A stretch of DNA of 64,000 bases. Source: Pterobdella sp. o SKG-2022 (Eukaryota; Annelida; Clitellata; Hirudinida; Piscicolidae). The stretch spans positions 13,695,971-13,759,970 of the forward strand of contig OZ038321.1 in assembly GCA_964035795.1 (NCBI GenBank), read 5' to 3'. The position numbers were made by a program, and so were the translations under genes. Position 1 is the first letter of the stretch, and every line of letters starts with the position of its first letter. Shown piece by piece: positions 44,505 through 57,800 of the stretch. A model generated the notes under the pieces. The model had not been told where the DNA came from, did no database searches, and worked only from the letters and a program-made list of their open reading frames with translations.

Positions 44505-45064
44505 TTCAAAAAGTCTTAAACAAAAGTGTAAGTTTATCTAAATAGTTATTTTAAAAAAAGTTTAGCGTTTGAAAACAAAAATTGTTTTCTAGAACATAAT
44601 AGCAAATATTTGATATTAAATATATCTTTTTCTATTTGGGAAAAAATAAAGTATATCATTATTACAAACTCTGCTCATTATATAATAAAAAGTACTATAA
44701 TATTTACAGTCATAAATTTTGGAATGTTTTTTTCATAACTTTCATGTTTATTTTACATAGTAAAAGAACATTAGAAGATTCACCTAATGAACAATTATAA
44801 CGAAGTTGAAAACTAGCGAAATTGTCTGATTTAAGCAAAACAAGTGTATAAACTTTCAAATTAAATTCCAAAAAAAATCATTTTTCAATATAAATATATA
44901 TATTTTTAATAAATAGTGGTGAAAACTTGAGGCTAGGATGCTTCAAACATTGTACTTCAAGCAATTTTAAAAGTGCATCTAATTGATTGGTCAAACAATA
45001 AAAAATATTTACAAAGCTATCAAAAATTAAACTATAGAATTGAAAAACCAACTTAGAAGCAAAA

Positions 45065-45440
45065 AGGATAAAGAGAGAGGAAGGTGGGCAGAGGCAGAAA
45101 AAGATGCCTCCAGAGGGTCTCTCGTCACCTCGGAAAGTTTTCTGCCTAACTCCTCGAGGAAAGTACCGGTGAAGGACCGCAGCAACCGGTAGTCTCGTAA
45201 GTTATCCACCAAGCCTTGATATTTGCGGCTTTTTAAATTTTTCAGTGGTTTCAGCAGCAAAGCCAGACTTTATGGAACAGGCAATAATATGAGACTTGAA
45301 GAAAGAGTTGACGACCGTAGAGTCCTAGACCAAGCATTTTTCGTGCTTCCACGGAAAAGTTGTGATGCCGTCTGGACGACGACCATCGCCTCTGTCGAGC
45401 CCTGTTGGTTCGAATGTTTTATAGATGGGCTTCCATGCAT
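45065..45440 (-). mobile_element. Relic of the retroelement nuclease-like domain, copy 2
   Basis: The minus strand reads EPTGLDRGDGRRPDGITTFP, then WKHEKCLV, a stop, then DSTVVNSFFKSHII, followed by frameshifted FLEELGRKLSE. It is the same domain and orientation as at 13.5-14.0 kb, about 31 kb away, and it keeps the RPDG motif that the other copy has lost. Confidence 0.6.
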
Positions 45441-45789
45441 TTGCATCGTTCATCCCATGGAAATTTTATCATTTTTCCCATAAATCATATTTCTTGTTCG
45501 GGATTAAAAATTTTTTTCCATAAATTAGGTGAAAAACAGTGGATATTTTTATGAGAGCTTCTAGCTGAAGTCATTGATTCGTGTATTTTCTTTGAACCGC
45601 CCATTATTCCAATATTCATGAATAAACTTTATTTTCAAAAATGTCTTGAGTATTCTTCTTCATGACAAGCCAAGTGACGACCCAACATCCAGTTGAATGG
45701 TCAAACATTGGAGTACTATCTAGCGAAAAAAAATTTTTTAAATCGCATTACAGTGAGCTTTAATTGATCAAACATACGACAAATGTGGG

Positions 45790-46340
45790 TCAAAGCTTAA
45801 GACAACGAGGGCATTCTGCCGTCTTGAGTCAAAAGGTTGTGGTTAGAAAAGGAGAACCTTGCGTTCTACTTGTCAATGAAAAAGCGTTGATGAAATACAA
45901 AAAACTAAATGAGTTCCTTGGGTGATAAAAGGATTTAAGCTAGCTTCGACATATATTGATTCTTTGTCAAAAACTCTAAGAATAACTTCTAAAGTTTTTA
46001 TTAGAATAGGGATATTAGTAAAAAATAGGTCTAAAATTTTGTTGGTCCGTTTATTGAATCTCGTTGGCTGTTGTACTATTTGCTCTAGAAACTGGTCATT
46101 AGTGATTTTTATGAGTTGGTTAGATATTTCATGATTATTATTGCAAAATAGATTATTCCAGTTTGTTTGGGGAAAGTTGAAGTTTCCAGTTAGCCATATA
46201 CGGGATGAATTCGGAATTTTTGTTAAACATGTTTCGAGATTATCCAAATATCCTAGGTTGTTCATGCCTGGAGGTCTATATAGATTTCCTACGTAAAGAT
46301 GGGTTGTATTTATTAAGCTGATCTGAACCCATAACATTTC
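45790..46340 (-). mobile_element. Jockey/CR1-like LINE endonuclease relic
   Basis: Minus-strand 46337-45873 reads YVGNLYRPPGMNNLGYLDNL, IWLTGNFNFPQTNW, LEQIVQQPTRFNKRTNKILD and LFFTNIPILIKTLEV. This is the endonuclease domain of jockey/CR1 elements. The catalytic GDFN has become GNFN and the late SDH motif has become DKES, so it is inactive. No RT domain follows. Confidence 0.75.
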
Positions 46341-46596
46341 GTATTTTTATGGATTTAATTTTCGTAAGATTCAAGGTAAAAAAGATTGAACGTAAAAAAA
46401 ATATGTTTAAACTTGTGAAATGTTATTTCAAACTATAATAAATGTTTAAAGTATAAAAAATATAATCAAACACCTTTACGGGATTTTTAATTAAAAGTTT
46501 ATTCTAATCTAACTTTTGTCGTTCGCTAAATGTGAAGTGCTTCAGCATTTAATATCCATGATTAGTTTTTTTTCCAAATATAATCTTTTTAAATAA

Positions 46597-49500
46597 ATGG
46601 AACTAGAGTGAGTTTATTTTTCAAAATGACTTATATTTTAAATTTTTTTGTTTTATTTCCTCCATTACGTTTAAAGCAGTGAATTCGAAATAAAGTTGAG
46701 TGCATTCAAAGATGCTAAACGAGACATTCTTTTCGCAAAATATAATTTGAGTAATTGCACAGCTTCGCGCGGAGTTTATCATCATGATCTTTTGGACATA
46801 GATTCTAAAGGTTCAAAACTTTCACTAAAAGTTTGAATTGTTTTATTGCTTATAGTTATATTTTCATTGAAGAAAATTACACGTCTTTACCACCTTTGGA
46901 ATTTTTTATGGGAGTGCCTAACAATGAACAAGTCAACAGATTTTATCAGGTTAATCTTTCCTTTATAACATTATTTTAAAAATTTAAAACAAGAAATTTC
47001 AAATATTCAAATAGAGCATAAAAAATGGAGATGTTGTGGTAGGAGTATTAACAAGTGTTGATAAATCTGGACTTTATCTTGAACTGTTGTCGGTAGATGT
47101 TGGACAAGCTAGACATATTTGGGAACATAAAATTGAAGTTTGCATAATAAAATATAATAAGCATAGTTTTCAAAAAAGTTTTCAATGATGATTATTTGTC
47201 GTAAAATTTAGGCTTTTTGTTCTGCAAGAGAAGCTAAGGTGATTAGAGATGGGTATGATTTTACTGATGAGTATGCTGTCAAAGATTATGTCAGAGGTAC
47301 ATGAACTTTTTCACTGTGTGTAGTTTACTAGTAATTTAAAAATAACCAGGTGTTGTAACCAGAAATGTAGGAAAAAATATAACAATTTCCTTCAATGAAA
47401 AACTGCTTCCTTATAATTTGAATAAGCTCAAATTGGTTAGTTCATACCTATCTAAATTTGGTTTTCTTGTGATTTTACTTTAAAAAATTATTAATTTTTA
47501 GGAAAAAATTTTAGTATAATTTATAAAAAAAGATTTTATTATTTATGTTCAAAAGGGACTTTTAAATGAAGAAGATTTATCTTTATATTACAGGTTAATT
47601 TCAATTTAAAATATTATTAATTCATTTTTAAAGCGCACTGTTTGCAAACTGGTTTGCTGCAAAGGCACTTGCATAGTCAGAAAAACAAGGGAAGGGGGAT
47701 GCAGCTATAAAAATGCGTTTTTAAACGCTTACGAAAATGTTTAAAAGAAGGTGAAAGATGTAGATTAAGTGGAAGCAAATTCCATAAATGAGGATTGATA
47801 TGAGAAAAAGAGTTAAGAGAAAGGCTTATGCAGCTATAAACCAGAGTTCAAAGATTTGAAAGACTCATGTTTTTGTCTGATTGAAAAAAGCTCCAATAAC
47901 TAAGCCAGCTGATTGAAACATGGAATGTTAGTGGTGAGCCACAGTAACTTGAACTGGTCAACCAGCAATGAAGGCAATTGAGGCAAGTGCAAGATGAAAA
48001 ATAAAAATTGACTTGGAGCCCAGTTAACTATCAATAAAAGACTATTAATTTCACTACTTTTAACTACATAAATACTCTTAAATAAGATTAACTAAGAAAT
48101 AATAATAGTTTTCAATCTTTTATAAACTATTTCTAAAGTGAAAGCAATTTTGAACAGTCGCTCCCTTGATGCTTCTTGTGATTCGGACTTGACAGAATCC
48201 ATGCACACTTGTCAGGAGCATCGAAATCCATCTATTACAGTAAACCTGGCCATGAGTTTTGGTCTGTGTGGCTTAAAATGCAGACCTTCACTCTTGACAG
48301 AGTTTTTTGAGTATGTACTTTTGTAGCATAATATTTTTTATAGCTTTTTATATTTGATTAACTCTTGCTTAGAAAGCTTATTTTAATTTTATTGTATTGG
48401 TTTACAGTGTTAAATATGATGAAGAAGACTTTGCAGATAATCTAAAAAAGAGACAATCCTATACGATGGCTATGAAAAGGTTGGATGACTTCAAACTACA
48501 TCTACAAATACTTATAATGCACTACAAAAATCTGAAGTGTGTCTTCAGCAGCTGATTACATGAAGAAGGGGAAGGACATGGAGGCCATGCAGCTGGTGGA
48601 GACAGCCCTCAAGGTGGACCCTGATAATGTGGAAGGCAGGGTCGTTCTTGGAGCTTTGTGAGTCTTTCATCTAAATATATTGAAAGCTTTACTGGGAAAA
48701 TTATTTCAAATATTTAATTCTCCAAACGCTAATGAATGGTAGAAAATATGAATAAAACTGCTTATCTTTCAGATATGGCAACAAAAGAGATTTCAAACGA
48801 GCAGCAGAGGAGTTTGAAGCAGCACTCAAACACAAACCAAACCACTCTAATGCTCGCTCCTATCTGGCTTCTGTGCTTATTGCTTCAGCTAAAATGTGCG
48901 TTATTCCAGTGCTTCGAGTTTTAATTTTTTCTAGCTAATTGACTATTGATTACATTATATTTTTTTGATAAAATTTGTATATAAACATTGATATTTTATA
49001 TTTTCCAGAGACATTTCAAATGGAGAACTAGATTCCGCAAGTAAAAACTTGAGAAGAGCCAGGCATCTAAATGATAATGATGATCACAAACACATCGAAC
49101 AAGTGAATCATTTAGAAGATGTCATTAAAGATAAAAGGGTAAGAAATTGTAAAAAAAATTTAGAATTTAAGTTTATTTAAGTTTCCACCATTCTCAAATT
49201 ACAAACTGAATTTAATATGAAATTGAGTTTCCACTACTCTTAAGTGACATATTGAATTCTATATGGAATTGATTTCATGTATACTCACACTATCTTTCCA
49301 CATGCATGTGTTCCTGTCTCCCTGCTTGTCTTGTGGACTCTTTCTTCACTCGTTTGTTTCATTTAATTTTTCAAATTATATTCTTACTCATTTCAATTTT
49401 AAAATTTTCTTCATAACGCCAATTGGTGCTTAAAATACCTTCATTAAATATTTTCATTTATCTTTAAAATGCTATACATAGAAATCTATGCAACGCCGGC

Positions 49501-50333
49501 TGTCTCACAGTGACAAAAAAGATCATACAGTTTTGAGTTATAAAAAGTAATGTTCTATTTAACGCTATTTTTTTCCTCATTCATTGATAAAAATTGCAAG
49601 GAGGTCTGGTAGGTACTACTCAACTGTGGATCTATCTGATGATGACTTGCTGCCCTCTTACGGACCCCCTTTACCACCTCGTCATAAAAAACGAAGACAT
49701 TCTTCTAGTAGTAGCAGTAGTAGTAGTAGTAGCAGTAATAGTAGTAGTAGTGATAGAAGTAGCAGTACTACTACTACTAGTAGTAGTGATAGAAATAGCA
49801 ATAATAACAGTATAAATCATAAAAGAAGAAAACAAGGAAAATATAGTGCCAAAACGCAAAGTAATTCTAAAAAAAGTTTTTGTAGGCATCAAAATGATCA
49901 GTCAGTTCAAGATAATTATAGTGTTAGTAACAGTAGTAGTAGTAGTATAGAAGATGAAAACAGAAATAGTTATGGAAAAAAATTGAAAAGATCCAGTAAG
50001 AAAAAAAAATCTAAAAAAGATCGCAAAAAAAATAAAAAAAAGAAAATCGACAAAACATCAAAAAAATCTTTAAATAAACAGTGCTATAATTACAAAGAAA
50101 AAAATATCTCACAGAAACCTTCAAAAAATGCTCCCGTAAAGAGTTTAAATTTTAGTGCTTCTAAAGCACAGGGTCTCAAGCAATCAATTGATAAGTTCCC
50201 TCTAAATCAAAGTTTTTCAAGCTGCCAAGGTGCTTCTGACAGTAAGATCTCTTCGCAAGAAAAAGATGAATTGAGTAAGTTTTTTGAACAGCTCAAAGAA
50301 AGAGATAGGCAAATGAAAATTAATAAAAATTAA
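46597..50333 (+). CDS. TTC14: TTC14 (S1 + tetratricopeptide repeat protein), 648 aa, 14 exons
   Basis: Exons: 46597-46607, 46680-46810, 46873-46949, 47015-47137, 47212-47296, 47350-47435, 47556-47593, 48158-48310, 48408-48479, 48538-48657, 48773-48895, 49009-49138, 49482-49546 and 49601-50333. All junctions are GT-AG in phase, 1947 bases in all. The conserved start EFEIKLSAFKDAKRDILFAK and SLPPLEFFMGVP lead into an S1 RNA-binding domain (about 74-171) and EEDLSLYYSRS. TPR helices (about 260-383) follow, with SSAADYMKKGKDMEAMQLVE, VDPDNVEGRVVLGALYGNKR and RAAEEFEAALKHKPNHSNAR. The C-terminal 245 residues hold a poly-Ser run and a Lys-rich run, as in vertebrate TTC14, which is thought to act in RNA metabolism. 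The first exon (11 bases) is chosen because it has an in-frame stop just before ATG, a perfect gtgagt donor and the right phase; it is the least certain. AATAAA lies at 50348-50353. Confidence 0.92.
47635..48010. repeat. Less AT-rich insertion-like block in a TTC14 intron
   Basis: The intron 47594-48157 is 564 bp, while the other TTC14 introns are 53 to about 340 bp. Its central part has a different, less AT-rich character (for example aagggaagggggatgcagc). It may be a short mobile element. No terminal repeats or coding motif are seen. Confidence 0.3.
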
Positions 50334-50347
50334 TTTGTTTATTAAAA

Positions 50348-50353
50348 AATAAA
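50348..50353 (+). terminator. Polyadenylation signal of TTC14
   Basis: AATAAA lies 15 nt after the TTC14 stop codon, in an AT-rich 3' end. Confidence 0.6.
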
Positions 50354-50359
50354 ACTTTA

Positions 50360-51857
50360 AGTCTTCAAATTGGTTTGAAATGTTCGAAAAAATAACGGTC
50401 ATAAGGTCTTAAGCCTTATCATTTAGGGATGTAGTGAAAGATAGGCACTAAAATCGTGCCGTATAATAAGATAGAGCATCCTTGAGGAAATCATGTAAAA
50501 ATTCAATTATTTCTACATCAATTTTCTTCAGAAGGAAATTTTTCTGCATCTTTGTGTTTAAACTTAGTGTTCGTTTCAATACTTAAGATTTTAAAAAAAT
50601 ACATATTTATGGGCTTAAAACTTTATAAATGACGCGTGTTCACCCGTGAAAATAAGTGGGCGTTTTATATATATGCCTCATCTTGCATTCTTGTTTGCTA
50701 GTTTCAGAGATAAGCTTTGAAATAATTTATGACCAAACATTTCAAAGTTCTTTGAACTAAGTCGTACAAAACGCATACGATTGGATATACGTTTAACACA
50801 AGCCTAATATCTTACAAGATGTCAACATTATACGGAGACCAATTTTATAAAAGTCAATAAATAACGCCACACCCGATCAAACATTCTAATTGAATGTGTT
50901 CAAGCCGAGTTGAATTTTAAAAAATACCATATGCTTGAATTTATGAGAACATTTTGTAAATGTTTTGCACAAAAAATTATCCTTTTAAATTTTTATTTTT
51001 AATTCATCAAAAAGCAAAGATACTCAACAATTTAAAAAAAGTCTAAACACGTTGTTTTCTAATATTTGATTATATTATCTAAATGAAAAAATCTTAAAGA
51101 AAACAGATTTGATTGGGTGAAAAAATGCACAATCAAAATCACATTGATACATCAAAAAAAAGCTTCGAATAAAACAGAAATTTTTAAAAATAACAGTTTT
51201 GCGATAAGAATCACTAGAAATGAATAGAAGCTTAAAAATGCTTATAAACGCTATGTGATCTTTAGAATAAAAACGAAAAAATGTGATACTCAAGTAATTA
51301 AACAAAAATTTTCGATAACCACTGTATAAAACACACTTTTGTACACTTCTCCGCGTACGATGATTTACAACGCTGTACATCGATTAGTATCTCACTAAGA
51401 TTATACATGTATTTGTGAACGAGTATACTGATACTATATCTTCAGTGTACACTTTAAACTTCTAAAATCATTCATTTATAAAATGATAAGTTGTATTATC
51501 ATTTCAACAATTAAAAAGCTGGGAAATTGGTTTGTTGAATGTATTGAAAATAAAATCTATCTTTGGGTAAACAAATTCTACAAAAAGTGAAATATTTTGA
51601 AAAATATAAAAATATTAAACGTCCCCCAAAAATTTTTACTAAGGATTTAATCATATCTACTTTCAGGTGGCCCAAATCCTATCCTAAAAAAATTAAGTAT
51701 TTGAAGCTGAAAATAAATCAATTTAAAATTAAAGTAAATATGATAAAAATTCATATAAAACCTACAGATACATAAGGATTGAAATTAACTCTAGCATTAC
51801 ATATTTGAAATGTATAATAATTAAAATCTTTTTGAACTCGAACACATTTGCATATAA
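50360..51857. other. Intergenic region between convergent genes
   Basis: AT-rich sequence between the 3' ends of TTC14 (+) and the receptor gene (-). No exon is recognised. Confidence 0.4.
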
Positions 51858-54800
51858 TCAGTGTTTGCCAGCTAAGAGGGGAGGTCTGGTATCATATAGC
51901 ATTGGAGCCTGGCATATAATTGCAACTGTTCCGATGAGACATATAGCAGCATATAACCATAAAAAGATTCTGTCTACCACTAATGCCACATACTTCCAAT
52001 CTTCTTTTGTCTGCATTATTGATATTGACGTTGTGGTTTGAAATACGATTGCTTTAAGACTTTTCATAGTAAAACTGGAGTTTAATATAAAGGGTTTTCT
52101 CTAAACTACGATGCTCATTCTAGACAATTGTTTATATATTTGAAGTACTTAAAAATAGAGTTTCTAAAAACTCTAGTTGTAAAAACGTTGATAAATCGTT
52201 GAGACTCTCTCAAATAGCCCATTTTATTATATTTCTTATTTTTTATAAGCCATTCCATTGTTTTACTTGAATTTATTTTTATTTTTCGTGTGTTTTTAGA
52301 CTAAACTTTTTGAATGTTGCTAATAAATTTTCGCCTGGAGTTGAACTTTCTAAACACATATATTTCGTAAGTTTAAATCTGAAAAATCTTTTCGTGTCTA
52401 AAACTAGCTAAATTTTTATAGAAATTTATTAGCAATTAAAAAAAAAAATTCAACAAAAACTCCTAAATTTTAGAAAGCTTTTCAAGACAAATAACAGAAC
52501 AATTTATACCCTCTGGCACTGGTCTTCCTTTTTGAGGTGGTTGCTTATGTACAGAGCTCCCTGAATGGCTTTTTGGACTTCGGATGAAAGATTGAGTTTT
52601 TGAATTGCCCTAGTATCTTCATCCAACTCTCGGCTTAAATTCAAGAGAACCATTTGGGTTTTTTGACGTTGATGGGGCATGCCTAGTTGTGGACTGCTTC
52701 TTTCGAAATAACTATGTGACGAAGAGTCTGAAGTGCTGGTCTGTACACATTGACAAAATTTCAACCTGCAGTGTTGTAGGGAATTTTCAACTATAGTTAT
52801 TATTATCCTACTTTATTTCGAAAATTTCGAAATAAAACAAATAAAAATATTTTTTAAAAATAAGATAACTTTAAAAAAATTTTTATTAAAAAAACTAAAA
52901 TTTTCGAATAATTTAGTCATTATAAAACGTTGGTATACTATAAATATTTCCAATATAAAGGTACGTAACATGTCTCTAAAAACAAATAAAAGCAAATATT
53001 TTCAATCAGAAACAAACATGGTTATTTTGGCCAGAAATTGTATTAAGAAAAAAACTAAATCAATAGGATGAAAGTTGATAAACGAACTTGATGTATTTAA
53101 GGTGCACATCCTGGCTGTTTTCAACCTTTGGACGCTTCATCATCAAAAACTTCGGCATCCAGTATAGGAACATCTAATGTTTTAAAATGATTCGTTTTTC
53201 AATAAGTGAAAATCATTAATTTATTTTATAATAAATTTGTTCACTGTAAAATGAAAAAACATAAAAATAAGAAGATTTGTAGTCGTAAAACAAAATTAAA
53301 TTTAAAATTATATTGAATTTTTCATTGTAGCATTTTAATTAAATTCTCCAAAAACATTGATGCATTGCTTTCATTTTTTTACAGTTTATTTTAATTTTTT
53401 GAATTATTTTTCTACACAATCAACCGCCACAAATACGTGCAGGCAATAGTAAGAGGTCAAATAAAAATAGAACTCACAGAAAAAGAATGACTTATATGAA
53501 TGAATGCAGAAAAACAAAAATAAAAAAACTGCGAAATGATACTGAGGTGAAATATATGAAATCAATTTAAACTGACATATTAATAAACGGGAGTCAATGG
53601 TGTTGAAATATCACACAACAGAAAGGCAAAGAAACAAAAATATTTGTGAATGCAACAGTTTCAAATGAGTTAAGGCTTTAAAAAATATTCTAAAAATCTG
53701 TTCAATTTAAATATTAGGCATATCAACGGTAAGGTTTGATAATTGAAAGAGTCGATTCGAAGGAGTGGGAAATTCTTGGAAATAAATCGCGTATGTTAGT
53801 GCTGTACGTATGTTCAATGATCTGATAAGGACTCATTAAGTGGCAGTGATTATGTGCAAGTACGAAAAAACGCTCGATCGTGCATTTCAGCAAAATAAAA
53901 ATGAGTACCAAAAAAAAGAAAATTTATTTAATAAATTTCTCAAAAATTAATAATTATGAATTTTAAAATATTCAATTGCAACATTTGGAAAGTCTTTACT
54001 TTTCTGGTCCAATCTTTCATTGAATGAGTAGAAGCCGACCTGAAGTGAACCTAAGTTCATTGAAATTTCAATATTTAATACAAGTTTTATTGACATAATT
54101 TGAATCAAATAAACATGTCGTTTTTATTTACGACTTTTCAAACCTTCGCAACTGTTTTATAAATACAATTGAATTTCAAATATAAAAAGTCAATAAAATA
54201 GTTTTTATTGTTTGAAATAGTTTAAATTAAGTTTTACACTAAGGAAATGAAATCTACAAGCTTACTTGGTATGTCACTACAGTTACCGCTATGCTGGATG
54301 TGACCAGCATCAAAGTGAAAAGAAGGTATTTACCTGAACAAAATTTTAACCTTGTTTCATCCACAATCTATATATTAACAACAATCATTATTAAGAGTAG
54401 TATACAAAAAAAATGATTATAAAACCTAAGAGAGGGACGACGAGTGACGTTATAGGGACAATTTCAGCAAGCATGAGGAAGAAGACAGTAAGCGACAAGA
54501 GTATATTGATACTTAAAGCCATTTTCTCTGTTGAAGCGGCAGGAATATAGAAGACAAGAATAGTGATGAAGGCGTGTGAAATGAGAGGAATCATGAGATT
54601 TACTGTATAGAACAAGAACTTGCGACGAAGCTGCATCTTGAAGGTCCACATAGTGAAATGCTCTTCAGAACCTTCAATAAGGTTCATTAAACTCATATTT
54701 ATAACAGAAAGCTTTATATTGAGTATGTTTATTAAGCTTATATTTTGCTCCATTTACAACTCATGGGAGCTTATTTTCTTTTAGATTTAAGAGTTGAACT

Positions 54801-57800
54801 TAAACGCTGTCTCGTTAGAAAATGGTGGCAGTTAGGACAAAAGTTAGCAGTTTGAAAAGTATGTAGTGAAAGAATTTTGATGTGTTTGATTGAAAATAAT
54901 TGCACTTTTGTTGAAAATATAAATGCATCTGAAAACTAAAGTAATAATTGCACTTTTGTTGAAAATATAAATGCATCTGAAAACTAAAGTAATATTTCAA
55001 AAAACATAAAAATTGGATTCGACTAAAATTTTATTTAGAAATGCTGTAATAAATCTGTCATCAGATTTCAAATTTTTTCCAGATAAAAACAGATCAATAA
55101 GAGCTTCATTATACTTTTCCCACTTCTTATCAATCATGCCATCTATATAATTCAAAAACTGTTAAAACTACCGGCATAGTGGATGAAAGTTTTTTCTGCA
55201 GGAACAGCCATTAAATCCCATTCAACGTTTTGATAAAACTCCGAAAGGTCAATGCCGCTTTCAACATAATCATCATCAGAATCCGGCACTTCACGGTGTG
55301 CTATGTGCTTGATATTGATCTGGCGTTGAATGTATTATGAAAGTAGCAAGATAATAATCTAGAAAATTTTAAATGTCTGACTTTTTTTGAAAATTAGGAA
55401 AATATTGTGTTAATAGTTATTTAGAATCTTGATATGATCATTAGATGGAACTAATGGTTGTTTGTGTGTGAAAAGTAAATGAACTTGGAATGACTTTGCA
55501 AATCTTTCTATAAAGAGGATAACAGCAAATTTGATAAAGTTTTTCTTGCAGGGAATTGTGACAATGTTTACTTGATAAGAATCAAATTGTAACAATTTGT
55601 GAATTGTTCACATCAGTTTATAATATTGAAACTTCAACAAATTATATTATAAAAATCTTATTCTAACTTCTCAGAATATAAATAAATAATGAAAATACTT
55701 ATATAATTGAAAAAAGATATAGGAATAATTATGGAAAAGTTTTTCTTGCTCTGTTTCAGGTTTTATTTGTTTTCAATTTATTCATGTAAAAAGAAAAGGT
55801 ATGTAAAGATCATTAAGGAACTTGTATTGTTTATGCAAAGCGAACAAACATCACGAGTTATGAATACTTTAAAATTTTTCATGAATTTTTAACAATTTTT
55901 ATAAATTTTTTGAAGTTTTTAATTATAAAACTATTCATTATGATGGGGAAAAGAATTTTTTCTAGTCCAATTCACTATCTGGTAATAAATTTGTATAAAA
56001 ACATTCAGAGAGTGCTTGTGAAGATAAATATTAATGGAAAAGGGAGGGTTGAAATTGCGTAATATTTTAGATAAAAACCTCAATGAACCAAGAGAGAGTT
56101 TGCATTAAGCAATTTGAAACATCAAATAAAGATCTACTTTATCGAATAAATTTAAAAAAATCATAATATTTTTTTTATTGATTTAAAAAAAAATTTTGAA
56201 GGTTTTCTGTTGAATTCAATGTAGAAACTTGATTTTGAATTTCAGCTGTGTGATTTATATTTGGTTGTTGTGTTCAGAAATACTTTTTCTTGTTCACTTT
56301 ATTGCAAAAAGTCGGTTAATTATTTTGAACTGTTATTTTTGAAGAAAGAAAAAAAAAGAAATTGAAAATTCCTAATCAAATTTCCGCTGAACCTAATTTT
56401 TATTTCTTTGTAAAAGTAAGCAAAAATTTTGTTGAAACAATCTTTGATGATAGTGACCAACAGCTTATTAAACTTCTCCTTCCAGTAAACATATAAGACA
56501 AAAAACTTAAATTTTTGTTAAGATTTGTTTATGGGAATAGGGTTGTGAAGCTATTATTTTGAGTCTTATGTTGAGAAAAAATGCACTTTTCTATTATGCA
56601 GACCACTGTTTTAAGATAGATGGCACAAACTCTACGCATATCGGGTATGTTGGTACTGTTATGAAACTCTTTGAAAAAAAGGTTAAGAGGAGTTTAGTAT
56701 AACAAAGTGGTGGAATTTCACTTTAAAAGTATATTTTCATAACCTTGATTGGTTTTGTGTTAATCGGCTTGTTTGTACAAACTCAGACTTTCCCATATTA
56801 AATGCAGTGGCGTGTTAGCTTCCAAACTGCTTTTTTACGAATGAAACAAATATGACTCCATCATTCAAATTTTGAAATTGGATGGAGACTTTTGTCTTTG
56901 CATCTATAGAAAAACTTTTACTTGTGGAAATGAAAGATAAGTTGTGGCGAAAAATAAGCTGTAGAGACATTGAAAAATCGTATGATGAAAAATAACCACA
57001 ACACTGAAGTTAAAGCTCTTGAAGAAATACCTGTAACTGAAAAAACTTTTTTATTCTGTCTCACAAATGATTTCTAATCTTTTTATAAGAAGTAAACCTG
57101 AAAGCTAAAGCAAAACGGTTGACCAAACTCCCAGCTGATTAGAACTACGCAAGCTCACGTAGAACACCTTACGACGTTGTTGTTCACGTTTTCTTCATTC
57201 TCCATGCGCTTAAAGTCATAAGAATGCTTCTAATAATCGATTGCCTATTTTACGTGAGCTTGCGTAGTTCTAATCAGCTGGGAATTTGGTCACCCGTTTT
57301 GCTTTAGCTTTCAGGTTTACTTCATATAAAAAGATTAGAAATCATTCGTTCAAAAAATGAGTGTGCAACAAAGTTCAAGCTCATCAACCTCAAAAACTTT
57401 GAATTTTATTTTCAAAAACCCTTAAAAATCTAAAAAAAAGAATTGAAGCTGAGAAAAATTACAACTCGCTAGTTTCAATTCTATTTCAATAACATGTCTA
57501 GTCCTCTATGGATTGTTCAAAAGCACTCTGCTACGTACCGCTTAAAAAAGACATTTCAAGATTTTTGAAAAAAGCTAGAATAGGTAAAAAAAAAAACACA
57601 CATTTCGAAGATGATATATTCCAAACATGAAGACCAGAGAAAAAGAAAGCAGGTTTTTCATAGCAATGGGAGGTAAGGATAATAAAGAAGGGAAAGTGAA
57701 AGGAGGACCGTAGGCCGACATGCTTAAGAGGTAATTTAAGATTGAAAAATGATTTTGAAAATTGAAAAGCAGATTATACATAAAAAGCGATAATTAAAAG

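Noticed and set aside
46811..46872. Acceptor at the first AG (tatag) of this TTC14 intron
   Set aside because: It gives the wrong phase. The acceptor ending at 46872 restores SKENYTSLPPLE, which fits the family.
48138..48157. Longer version of the TTC14 exon starting before 48158
   Set aside because: Intron phase from the previous exon fits only an acceptor ending at 48157. That reading gives LYYSRS, which matches the conserved LYYRRS of TTC14.
49584..49600. Extending the last TTC14 exon upstream to an in-frame start at 49584
   Set aside because: This is intron. The exon begins at 49601 after ttgcaag and joins the 65-base exon 49482-49546 in phase.
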